Positions 35,501-43,374 of a stretch of DNA of 64,000 nucleotides are shown here, in pieces. Within the stretch, counting starts at the first letter, position 1; the number at the start of each line of letters is the position of its first letter. A program made the position numbers and the translations under genes. Source of the stretch: Lachancea dasiensis (lineage: Eukaryota; Ascomycota; Saccharomycetes; Saccharomycetales; Saccharomycetaceae); assembly GCA_900074725.1 (NCBI GenBank), contig LT598461.1, positions 248,001 to 312,000 on the forward strand. The letters run 5' to 3'. Under the pieces are notes generated by a model. The model saw nothing but the letters and a program-made list of their open reading frames with translations. It was not told where the DNA came from and made no database searches.

Positions 35501-38431
35501 ATAACGAAAGATGGACGATAAACTCAAAACATTGAAGACTCGAGAAAATGGCTCGTTACAGTCCAAAATATCCTTTACCAAAACTTCAGTAATACCGTGA
35601 GCAAATTCTAGATCATCTGTATCTTCGGCGCAGTTCATTTTGGACACAGCAGATAAAGTCAAACCAACACATTCAGCCTTAATCCTGACTAAAAATTCAT
35701 CACCATAAGATGGAATTCCTTTGACAATTTTCAAAATAAGGCTCGCCACTGATTCCCGTAGAGACAAAGAATCATTGTTAATCACGACGAGAGCACTATA
35801 AATGGCAACACAGCTATTGAAGGAGATAGCCATGGATCTTGAAGTAACGGTTTTCTTCGAAAATATGCATGAGTTCATACTTTCGAGAACTGAACATTGG
35901 ATTTTGTCATTCAAGTACGGAAATATGAGCGAAAATACCTCCATCGATGAGTTGATTATTGATGTAGTTACCCGAGGAGAGTATTCTTCCCTTTCAGAGT
36001 ACCCATTAATCCCATACAGCGTTATGAGACAGTCATACGAGAAAACTGATGAAATTGGCCTGTATATTTCAGCTTCCAAGTCACTAAAGATGAATGCGCG
36101 ATATCCATCCCAGGGCTCCAAGGATTTTGCTTTAACACTACCACTATTTTTAACTTTCAATTCATCAATAGAAAACTTCTCTATTTTACTTGAAAGCCCA
36201 TAAGCGAAACCCGAGTTATCGCAAAATAATTTCCTAATAGACTGTGATTCTGTCAATAACGAGCTTCCTTTTGAGGACTTATCTTGAGCTGCAGTGATAC
36301 CATCCAAAAATGAATGCGATGGCTCTGTGTACAGATTAGGGTCCGCAAAATTTTTCACGATTAGGATGAGAATTGCACTGTTGAAATCGTGTTTCACAAA
36401 ATCGTGTATTTTAAGGTAAACTTGTAAAAGCCGACTTTCATTTTGGAGCAAAATATTGTCAATAGTTTTAGTTTTGATCTGCACAGAGTTGTTAAAGGTC
36501 GAACACTTGGTTAAGAGGAAAGATACCTGCTTCGCTAAAGCAGCATCCAAGTTAATTTTATTGAGGTATGACAATAGACAGGCGAGAGCGTGATTCCTTA
36601 ATTCAACGTTTTTGTAGAGTTCATCCTCGTCTCGGTAACTAAAGTTATGAGTTAAAATGCTTTTCCAAAACAAAAACAGTTGGGAGGATTGAATGCGCAG
36701 AAAATCATCGTTTTTGTAATTAATTAATCCACATAGTAAAATCCAAGCAATGAGTTGCTTATAGTAATTACCCAATGCACTGCTTGGCGGGTGGTCCTTC
36801 AATATTGTTGTAGCAAATATATTGATTCTCATTATAAGCTCACTAGGAACATTTTCGGGTTCAGAAATATCAGCTAAACTGGCCAGGATAAACGCAAGCC
36901 CGTGGCATTTGGAGAAAGAGAAAGATTTCGAGGCAAAGAGATTTTTCGATAGAGTATCCAAAGTGGAATTCAATATGTCCGGTAAGAAACTGGGAACATG
37001 TGTCAAAAAAGTTTTTAACGTCTTGGCGGCATGAATTCTGACTTGAAAGTTGTCGTTGATTGACAGGTCTAACAGCTTAGATCTTATCCAGAGTACTTTA
37101 CGCAAATTAGAGGAGAATGTTGCAGACAGCATGTTCATAAGTGTCCGTCCAAACTGCAGGAAGACAATTGCTGGAAAGACTGCTATAGCGCCTTCTTTAT
37201 CTAAGGTTAAATGTGCGGTATTCTCTTTCTCACAATCAAAAAGCGAAAAAAGCATCAATAATTGGGAAGACTCACTCATATGGCAAAGTATCAGGCCATG
37301 AAGGATTTCAAAGTACTTCATGCACCTTGAGATATAATCAAGTTTTCGGTCTCTGACTTTTGGGTTTTCAAAGATCGAAAATGTTAGCGTCGTTATAACA
37401 GTCAGGTACTTCTCGCTAGTTAGACAATCCTCATTATGAGATAAAGACAGGTTGAAAAAGTGGATTAACGTCTCATGCATCCCTACTTCGGTACAGCGGT
37501 TATCGTAAGTGATAAAAAGATCACTTAAGAATGTGATTATGTCCTCCAGCAAAACAAGTTTCTTTTCGAAGTACCAATCATGAAGGATTTCTGCAAGACA
37601 GGTACTTGTTTCTTGACGTAAGTTATCACGAAAGAATCCATATAACCCATAACCGTCTATAAGGAATTTGGTTCGCAAATATTCCAGGTGATTGCTGGAA
37701 ACTTGTCCCTCTAAAAATCGATCACTTTTGTACAAATATCCATAAACACGGATAATGGCACATAAAGGCAAAGCCGGATATGCGTCTTCGTCTGTTCTTG
37801 CTGATTCTAATATCAGTTTGAAAGTTTTAATGTACTTTGACGTGATCGCAGAGTCCACATTAGGATCCCTCTCATAAATCCCTGCTACTAGTAGCATTAA
37901 TTGACCAAGATATCCGCCATGCATGTATTTTGGCTTTTCAACCATCTTCTTAATACTTTTCAGAGTTTCGGTTAATAGGCATGGAAAGAAGGGTTTCAAC
38001 TCTGTAACCTGACATATGACGCATTGTCGAAGAATAACGGTACTGACAAGCTTAGCGGGAGAGTAAATATATGCCTTCTTCTTGCTTTTCTTGAAAGGTT
38101 GACTACCAGGTCTTTCCTCGGATATAACCTTGCTCAGTTCGACTACTGAATCATAGACAGTATTGCCAGCAATACCCTTCAACAACTTTATGTTTACCAT
38201 ATATAGACACGAAAGTTGTTGGCATACAACTAGTGACAGTTCTGACCACTCGTCTCCTTTGGCATTCACGAGTCTCACAAATTCCTGTATTTGTTTGCAT
38301 ATGAATTCAGCTCTAACCGTATCTGAATGCACAAGACGTAAACAATCGGTAATCCATTTCACAAGCGCGTGGTATTTATCGTCGCAGTTTTGCAAGAGCT
38401 GCACAATATCTTCCTGTGGCAATTGAACCAT
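32513..38431 (-). CDS. LAA1: LAA1, large AP-1 accessory HEAT-repeat protein
   Basis: 1972 residues (S. cerevisiae Laa1 about 2014), the longest gene in the window. It is made of alpha-helical HEAT-type repeats throughout with no catalytic motif, as in the HEATR5 family; EGAGTIDNRTASKILILLQ and NPHPIVHAW-like helices (DPHPIVHAWSLEALSIL) are typical. Laa1 helps recruit the AP-1 clathrin adaptor to the trans-Golgi network and endosomes. It starts at the ATG at 38431 (MVQLPQEDIVQLLQNCDDKY). Order NUC1-LAA1-YJL206C is the same as S. cerevisiae YJL208C to YJL206C. Confidence 0.93.
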   Translation of the reverse strand: MVQLPQEDIVQLLQNCDDKYHALVKWITDCLRLVHSDTVRAEFICKQIQEFVRLVNAKGDEWSELSLVVCQQLSCLYMVNIKLLKGIAGNTVYDSVVELSKVISEERPGSQPFKKSKKKAYIYSPAKLVSTVILRQCVICQVTELKPFFPCLLTETLKSIKKMVEKPKYMHGGYLGQLMLLVAGIYERDPNVDSAITSKYIKTFKLILESARTDEDAYPALPLCAIIRVYGYLYKSDRFLEGQVSSNHLEYLRTKFLIDGYGLYGFFRDNLRQETSTCLAEILHDWYFEKKLVLLEDIITFLSDLFITYDNRCTEVGMHETLIHFFNLSLSHNEDCLTSEKYLTVITTLTFSIFENPKVRDRKLDYISRCMKYFEILHGLILCHMSESSQLLMLFSLFDCEKENTAHLTLDKEGAIAVFPAIVFLQFGRTLMNMLSATFSSNLRKVLWIRSKLLDLSINDNFQVRIHAAKTLKTFLTHVPSFLPDILNSTLDTLSKNLFASKSFSFSKCHGLAFILASLADISEPENVPSELIMRINIFATTILKDHPPSSALGNYYKQLIAWILLCGLINYKNDDFLRIQSSQLFLFWKSILTHNFSYRDEDELYKNVELRNHALACLLSYLNKINLDAALAKQVSFLLTKCSTFNNSVQIKTKTIDNILLQNESRLLQVYLKIHDFVKHDFNSAILILIVKNFADPNLYTEPSHSFLDGITAAQDKSSKGSSLLTESQSIRKLFCDNSGFAYGLSSKIEKFSIDELKVKNSGSVKAKSLEPWDGYRAFIFSDLEAEIYRPISSVFSYDCLITLYGINGYSEREEYSPRVTTSIINSSMEVFSLIFPYLNDKIQCSVLESMNSCIFSKKTVTSRSMAISFNSCVAIYSALVVINNDSLSLRESVASLILKIVKGIPSYGDEFLVRIKAECVGLTLSAVSKMNCAEDTDDLEFAHGITEVLVKDILDCNEPFSRVFNVLSLSSIFRYKRSNVSFLRTLGILEDLIKDPHPIVHAWSLEALSILIEGAGTIDNRTASKILILLQDVFIGSSYGKNASPSWSLNYYSLWDTHRIITKIFQNLTQLMGPEIKTLSEHALTIFNNILFLSVGIPDIISNAYGVGTITNLAAFKLYEEFGVKAIISAATFLIRQELCLNLSDLKYGSLLAPCGVVSSGPYNHFATSTGFAAINQLVRLDLLNDSYEDFELLAWSYFNLTPTSEQARAFIKDWFDHTSLNDSSWADRLYHLYFLSTQKLWKLEIENKRRLDNSSDLGSKDRTTSQDAEAVNAEERGFTDESHAATKVDRLAWPTRLFILDLLRELFLMCSEKATLRHDLQYNVSKMIKICFSACTMKLAVIKKAGIELLGLIIGLFSPDDELAAKKLKEEEAPIVGALMPAFEEGGNIANVASALSVCACYLSTTRHTSELNARLTELLVSSLAAVIEKPEVLVIGQVRISSVKCKNDIEMVVLKAWADLTIRAVENDSEALLDFVKPFWDTLVPSWILILREQAGLASLNSNTGKGTTYGEESGSVNDFAKLREYWMTYAEAISCVSLNDPSSLHSLLKQADLESFVFVVYAQCLQHLTLNFENRALKLKMLDIAHKFLKIDVSSELFFMDDILEESVEIFERIVFVDGGKEQSSLVLVIEGLILKYLDHFGSDNRFILEADKVYLLIRVLMMIISSKIPFLKNESLDLSPNTNHGDLNLLKVCFSSVARLICQFPTEFRVDLNACMLYISGRIIESSHRDALVPTVLPLLKEILSMEGTSEEEARLILVFFEAGKQQVLNSLPKDLAIATFMILSTYGDNCFSDQDIALFVELLYESFSDDDARDIAFGAFKSSLRKASSSVTSKAIVRRLLSKLLAAANDCKLSEAGVLSLVEVLIVFSKEYIKNDPETSERTLTFSLSSLLMLYEQKAADSAMVFQSITSLFEMDLEQCKTILNDKFDSRRRLLFSELVTSCGKGDKVVSNMSSENNIELKTFI

Positions 38432-38631
38432 CTCGTAAGTACTGGATGTGGTGTTTCTGTTGCTTACTCGTTCGCATTTAATTGACTTCGGTTAATTCGA
38501 ACGCTAGTAATAAATGATTTAATCAATAGTAGTAAGTAAGGTCCAGAATATTAGCGATGTTCAGTTACAACCCGTCTACATCTGCAAAGAGAAGATTAGC
38601 AGTCTTAAATATAGCATATCTGTTTAAAGAA

Positions 38632-40845
38632 TTATGAAGATCCCAGCAATGTATCCCAATCATCAAACATTCCACTGAGGTAGGAGTCTTCAAAGAATGC
38701 TGCTAAACTGGAACGATGCGAATCATCGCCAACTGGAACTTGTAACGTTTGATCTGTGAATGCACTCGGGATAAGAGATGAAGGCAGGGGCTGCTTGAGA
38801 AAGGTTGAAGGAGTAGTGGATGGCAAAAATGGCTCTTCAAATGGTGGAACCATTGAACTTTGAAGACTCTGTTCTTGAGCTTGTTCCATTTTTAACTTTG
38901 TTGAAATGCTTAGGTTTTGTAATCTTCCGGCCGATGATTCCATGGAACGATCATTGAATCTTTCAAATAATTTTGTCAAAACGTTGTAAGTTCTTTCGCT
39001 TGTCACGGAGCATGTCTTGAGTTCCAGCAATAAGTCAATGCCTTTTTTCAAATCTTTTTCAAGTGAGTGCATCAGGGTATCGCTCAAGGCGCTGCGACCA
39101 ATATACCTGACTTGGTGGACAGTGAACATTATACAGGTCACACCCAGAAATATGACATGAACAGAAAACCAATAGCTACCGCAGAGTATTTTTTGGTAGC
39201 ACATCTCGCTCGCTAGTGAAACAACTTCCCGAGCGGTTGCTATACACTTCATGGCCATCGTGAGCTCTTCGGGCCTCTGTATCATTAGTTCGGGAGGTGA
39301 CACGACGCTGTTAAGAAAAGGTCGATATAGCATCAGGGTTGCATGCAAGTAATCAAAATTCAAGAAGTAGTTCGCCAATCTGTACGGTTTTATTTCTTCA
39401 TCTTTCACAAAATTATAATGAGGTTTCAATTGTGGCGGGAGATACATTTGCCATTCATCCAATTCTGCTTGAAGCATTTGAACAGTGCGGAGATGGGGAA
39501 GTGGGCTAGGTGAGTCCTTCTTCTTGTGGGAACGGACCTCGTCGTATATCCGCTTTGTTATTCTAATGAGTTTGGTGTGCTCGTTGCTAAGAGCACAACT
39601 GCTGATTTGGACACCAGATAAACAGCTTTGAATTCCACTCTCAGTTATATCTTCATCGTTAAAATTCCCTGGAAGCTCTTGATCTATGTCGCTTTCTTCT
39701 AATGTAACAGGAAGTCCCATTATAATGTTGACGTAAACATCAATTTTGTAAATGGTCCAGAATAGTCTTTTTTTCACCTCTGCTTCGACGGGGGAGCAGC
39801 CAACAAGACTGGACTTCTTGTGAAGACCTATTCGCAAGGCGGCTCTTAAAGCTATTCCCACAAGCGAATAGCATGTGGTCAGCTTAGCAGAACACTGGAG
39901 GAATATTGTCATCATGAAAATTGTTTGGATTGCGGAGACATCAGCTACATTTGTAGTGTCTATCAGTTTGCTGGCGGCAGTGAAATACTTGTAGCCTTCT
40001 TGGTGGAAGAAGTTTTGTATCTCCTTATCTTTTCCAAAATCATCTTTAGTAAATAAAGCGCCTACCGCGAGTATGGAGTATATTAGTGGCAGTGCTTTAT
40101 TCTGATCATTGGTATATTCTTCAGGATTAGTTTCATATAGTTTCTCCAAAGTGTTCAAAAGACTTGGACGATGATTAAAGCGGAATAGGACGCATGCGCA
40201 TTTCCAGCTTTTAAATATAAGAGTGCGGGCCATATCAAGTGGTGGTAAAACTATTTTGATTTGTAGCGGCTGTAGGGCCAGTGGGTTAGGGGGGCTACTG
40301 GAACTATCAGAGATTTCCTCAAGCCCCCTGTTGATATCAGCATTCGGATTGTGTGGCACTGCAGGCATTGTAAGAAAGTCAGCCTCTACAGCCTCAACAT
40401 TCAGCAGCCCTTGAAACTTGTTCTTTCCGATAAGCTCAACAATTTTGTCGCACTGGGCACCATCAATTGTTTTCGTATTTAGATTGGGAAACAGAGCTTG
40501 TATTATCCGCAGGTAATGCATTTCCAGCTGAGAATTGTTGGATCTGATGTTTAACGGCTGTGCTCTAGTTGAGGAGCCATGGCCCGAAGTAATCTGATCC
40601 AGATAATCAGGCTTCGAGGTATTCGACATTGTACGCATCTTTTTCGATGATCGCGAAACGGGATTATAGGTGCAATTGTGCGAATAGACTGTACAATGGA
40701 GACATGGCTGTCGTCCATCGCATCTTATCTTCTTGCTGCGGCAAACGTCGCATGCCCTTGAAACTCGAACCCGCTTGGGCTGTAGTTTCTCAGTATATTC
40801 ATCAATTGAAAGAACCAAGACATTTGGTATCGCGCTGGAGGACAT
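38632..40845 (-). CDS. YJL206C-type Zn2Cys6 transcription factor
   Basis: 737 residues (S. cerevisiae YJL206C about 758). A Zn2Cys6 cluster near the N-terminus has Cys at 32, 35, 42, 48, 51 and 58 (ACDVCRSKKIRCDGRQPCLHC). The middle is a fungal-specific transcription factor domain (about 200-480, with YFTAASKLIDTTNVADVSAI, ALRAALRIGLHKK and KKRLFWTIYKIDVYVNIIMG). The C-terminus is acidic/hydrophobic (FEDSYLSGMFDDWDTLLGSS), a likely activation region. Targets are not known. Identification is by position after LAA1 and length. It is the second Zn2Cys6 gene in this block but the two do not look alike outside the cluster. Confidence 0.88.
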   Translation of the reverse strand: MSSSAIPNVLVLSIDEYTEKLQPKRVRVSRACDVCRSKKIRCDGRQPCLHCTVYSHNCTYNPVSRSSKKMRTMSNTSKPDYLDQITSGHGSSTRAQPLNIRSNNSQLEMHYLRIIQALFPNLNTKTIDGAQCDKIVELIGKNKFQGLLNVEAVEADFLTMPAVPHNPNADINRGLEEISDSSSSPPNPLALQPLQIKIVLPPLDMARTLIFKSWKCACVLFRFNHRPSLLNTLEKLYETNPEEYTNDQNKALPLIYSILAVGALFTKDDFGKDKEIQNFFHQEGYKYFTAASKLIDTTNVADVSAIQTIFMMTIFLQCSAKLTTCYSLVGIALRAALRIGLHKKSSLVGCSPVEAEVKKRLFWTIYKIDVYVNIIMGLPVTLEESDIDQELPGNFNDEDITESGIQSCLSGVQISSCALSNEHTKLIRITKRIYDEVRSHKKKDSPSPLPHLRTVQMLQAELDEWQMYLPPQLKPHYNFVKDEEIKPYRLANYFLNFDYLHATLMLYRPFLNSVVSPPELMIQRPEELTMAMKCIATAREVVSLASEMCYQKILCGSYWFSVHVIFLGVTCIMFTVHQVRYIGRSALSDTLMHSLEKDLKKGIDLLLELKTCSVTSERTYNVLTKLFERFNDRSMESSAGRLQNLSISTKLKMEQAQEQSLQSSMVPPFEEPFLPSTTPSTFLKQPLPSSLIPSAFTDQTLQVPVGDDSHRSSLAAFFEDSYLSGMFDDWDTLLGSS

Positions 40846-41144
40846 CTTATCTTCTACGGTTCAGTTTATCTTGTTGATTGATATAGTATTGTATACCCAT
40901 GATCTAAATTGATAGCTAAGGTATTTTACTAGAGACCTGACAAACGCCGGCACAGTTATGAAAAAAAAGTCAAACGAAAACGCTGTCCACCATGTAAATA
41001 CTCAATTACAATCTCTTATTCTTGAAATGAAAGTATTAGGACCAAGTTTGGCTTATTTCGAGCACTTCGGCAGACCTTACCACCTAGATATGAACATTGG
41101 GTCATCACACTTTTAACTATTACATAAACATTACTGATTAGCCT

Positions 41145-41394
41145 TCAAATGCGCCTAGATTGATTACCAGCGCGAATTCTCTCCACTCTTTTCCAGACAA
41201 GCTCATTCAAAGAATGGCCTTCAGCTCTTCCGACCCTTTTCTCATAAGAATAGTAACTCATGGTTCCCACAGTAAGAGCAAACAACGGGTCCAGAAACCT
41301 GAAGCAGTGTTAGTAAAAAAGACAGCGACTCGTTCTCCCAATGAGGTCACACAAGTACTCACCGTCCCAACAAAAAAGGATTTGGCTTTACCAT
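41145..41394 (-). CDS. NCE101: NCE101, small spliced single-pass protein
   Basis: Two exons, 41394-41363 and 41298-41145, encode 61 residues. Exon 1 gives MVKPNPFLLGR and exon 2 continues FLDPLFALTVGTMSYYSYEK then RVGRAEGHSLNELVWKR. This matches S. cerevisiae Nce101 (starts MVQYAPFLLGKFSDPLL and has SYYVYERKMGRPQGHHLHEL). A single hydrophobic helix sits at about 10-28. Nce101 was linked to non-classical protein export; its mechanism is not established. The C-terminus is about eight residues longer than in S. cerevisiae. A plus-strand frame over the same DNA is a shadow. The position, after YJL206C on the same strand, is the S. cerevisiae one (YJL205C). Confidence 0.93.
41299..41362 (-). other. 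Spliceosomal intron of NCE101 (64 nt)
   Basis: On the minus strand the intron opens with GTGAGT (41362-41357), has a perfect TACTAAC branch point at 41315-41309 and ends TTCAG at 41299. The branch A to AG distance is only about 11 nt, short for yeast. The junction CG|G completes an Arg codon. Confidence 0.92.
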
Positions 41395-41577
41395 CAGCAG
41401 AGCGTTCTCAATTTTACTACACAATCAAGAATGCTTCGATGTTATGGAATAGCTTTTTGATGTATATGATGATGATGATGATCTTTAAAAATTCAAATTC
41501 ACCTGAAACAAAAGGTGCAAAACCAACTCACAGTAGCGTTGGAAAAGATTCTTCACCTGTGGTATAGTTTGCTCGAA

Positions 41578-41979
41578 ATGTCGGTAGACACAATATTTTT
41601 AGATAAGTCAAAGACAAACGGTTCTTTCACGCACTACGATGTGCATTTGGTGCCTTGCAAAATCAAGGTTACAGAATCTACTAAAGAATTAGATAGTGGA
41701 TTTGACCAGGATCTGGAAGAATCCAACTCCAACGAGGCCAAGGTTGTTCGGTACATTAGGGGTCGGAAGGTGGTAGGTTGTTTAGCACCATTCCAACAAG
41801 ATTCTACCATTCTAGCCGTGAGTTCCCTGTTAAGCCACGATGGCCAAAAAGAGTTTGAGCAAATAGCATATGTCGACCACATTTACAATTATGAGCGCGA
41901 GGGGAACGAGCCCCGATTACGTGAAGAAATGGAGAAGTTTGCGGAATACATTAATTTGGCCGAATTGATACATGGATGA
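41578..41979 (+). CDS. RNH203: RNH203, ribonuclease H2 subunit C
   Basis: 133 residues from the ATG at 41578 (S. cerevisiae 110). The conserved elements are HLVPCKIKV near the N-terminus, YIRGRKVVGCLAPF in the middle and the C-terminal YNYEREGNEPRLREEMEKFA, which matches the VNNYEREG segment of Rnh203. RNase H2 removes ribonucleotides from DNA and RNA of RNA/DNA hybrids in the nucleus; subunit C is structural. The open frame extends 21 codons upstream without an ATG. In S. cerevisiae this gene is YLR154C, so its place between NCE101 and RCY1 differs. Confidence 0.88.
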   Translation: MSVDTIFLDKSKTNGSFTHYDVHLVPCKIKVTESTKELDSGFDQDLEESNSNEAKVVRYIRGRKVVGCLAPFQQDSTILAVSSLLSHDGQKEFEQIAYVDHIYNYEREGNEPRLREEMEKFAEYINLAELIHG

Positions 41980-42299
41980 ACCATGAGAGGTTTACACTTG
42001 AGCCGGGTGTTTATATAGGTGCTAACGACTCACAGTTGGCCAATGGTGCTAGGATTATGAGTGCTGGGAGCCTGAATATGGTCGGAAAAAGCAGGTGTGA
42101 CACTTTTGTTCTGGTTTCGTCTTCGGTGAGTTACTATTCTGAGGTCCACAGGGTTGAATCTATATTAGTAGCGTAGCACTAACACTAACAAGTCCGCGAC
42201 GACATTAACGAACCAACGAGAAGAGTGACCCAGTAAGGCTACAAACCGAGTGTCACATCTGTGGCCGTACTAGAAAGGCTTTCTACCATCGTGCTGGGC
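41980..42299. other. Intergenic between RNH203 and the F-box gene
   Basis: 320 bp between tandem plus-strand genes. A 66-codon frame beginning at 41976 overlaps the RNH203 stop and has no recognisable feature. I see nothing else. Confidence 0.45.
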
Positions 42300-43343
42300 A
42301 TGGGTTTAATCGATATTGATAGGAAAAGAATACATGATCAAACAGCACCGAAAAGTGAAAGGCATGTTTTGGTGGCCAGAAAGCCAAAGAGAATGAAACC
42401 AACTCAGGCAGTCTCTCACTTAGAGGCTTTTTTGAGTACTACATCTCACGAGATGATAATGCAGATCGTGCGACTGCTGGACAGAAGAGATCTGATATAC
42501 CTGTCTTGCAGTAACAAGCGCGTAAGATCACGCATTTTACCCTACATATTTGACGAGGTCAAGTGCTCTTGGCGTCAGCTGATGCATGAATGGAAGACCA
42601 AAACACGCGGTGTCTGCGCTCCAATAGAACACCCAGAACTCGTGCAACACTTACGCATCTCATCGCCATGCTCTAAAAACGAATGGGCTTTTCCATTCCA
42701 CGTCTTGTTTGACAAAGACTCTGCTATGGTAAACCTCATAAGCCTCACCCTTCCGACATCAGGGTCTGCGAACTTTTTCAAGTATTGTAACTCTACCACG
42801 CGCTTGCTACGGCTGCGCTTAGATGCGGAGCGTAGCGACTCTTCTTTCTCACTGGAACACGTTAGGGTGTTTCCCGCACTGCGAGACCTGACACTCTCTA
42901 ACTTTCGCATTGATCCACAAGAGAACGAAGAAGAAGACCAATGTCCTGATCTAAAAACTTTCACTCTGATCAATTGCACATGGTGCTATCCTTTCAATTT
43001 GGAAAATTTAGGGAGGGATAAGATAACGTCGCTTCACCTGGTATATTCCAACAGTTTCATAATCAGTGAACGATTCAAGTATTTTCTTTCCCATCCACGT
43101 TTCAACAATTTGACAGAACTTTCTATTCTAAACAACGAGAAAAATTTAAGGCTGACAATGTCCCTAAAGATCATGACCTTGATAAGAGCGATGCCAACTC
43201 TCAAAGTTTTGAAACTTGCGGGGAACATCCACAATGAAACGCTGAGTCGTGCAGCCCATTCCAACAATCCTAATCGCACAGAAGTGATGGCCGTTCAGGA
43301 CGTAAAAGTCCTGTATTCTAGGTTTTTGCTGGACATCAGCTAG
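42300..43343 (+). CDS. F-box protein with leucine-rich-like C-terminal region
   Basis: 347 residues from the ATG at 42300 (an upstream GTG at 42261 is unlikely). An F-box at about residues 46-95 reads LEAFLSTTSHEMIMQIVRLL, then DRRDLIYLSCSNKRVRSRIL and PYIFDEVKCSW. The remainder has spaced Leu-rich segments (NLISLTLPTS, LRDLTLSNFRI, LKTFTLINC, ITSLHLVYSN, LTELSILNN, LKVLKLAGN), as in degenerate leucine-rich repeats. It probably recruits a substrate to an SCF ubiquitin ligase through Skp1. I cannot assign an S. cerevisiae ortholog. It lies tail to tail (31 bp) with RCY1, another F-box gene. Confidence 0.78.
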   Translation: MGLIDIDRKRIHDQTAPKSERHVLVARKPKRMKPTQAVSHLEAFLSTTSHEMIMQIVRLLDRRDLIYLSCSNKRVRSRILPYIFDEVKCSWRQLMHEWKTKTRGVCAPIEHPELVQHLRISSPCSKNEWAFPFHVLFDKDSAMVNLISLTLPTSGSANFFKYCNSTTRLLRLRLDAERSDSSFSLEHVRVFPALRDLTLSNFRIDPQENEEEDQCPDLKTFTLINCTWCYPFNLENLGRDKITSLHLVYSNSFIISERFKYFLSHPRFNNLTELSILNNEKNLRLTMSLKIMTLIRAMPTLKVLKLAGNIHNETLSRAAHSNNPNRTEVMAVQDVKVLYSRFLLDIS

Positions 43344-43374
43344 AATATGCCGTTCACGAATCTCAAAAATTTTG

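Noticed and set aside
41160-41567. A 135-codon plus-strand frame with a Met run that looks like a small membrane protein
   Set aside because: It lacks an ATG at its start, and the same DNA on the minus strand encodes a well-matched spliced NCE101. The Met run comes from an ATG microsatellite.
41976-42176. 66-codon frame after RNH203
   Set aside because: Overlaps the RNH203 stop and shows no recognisable protein feature.
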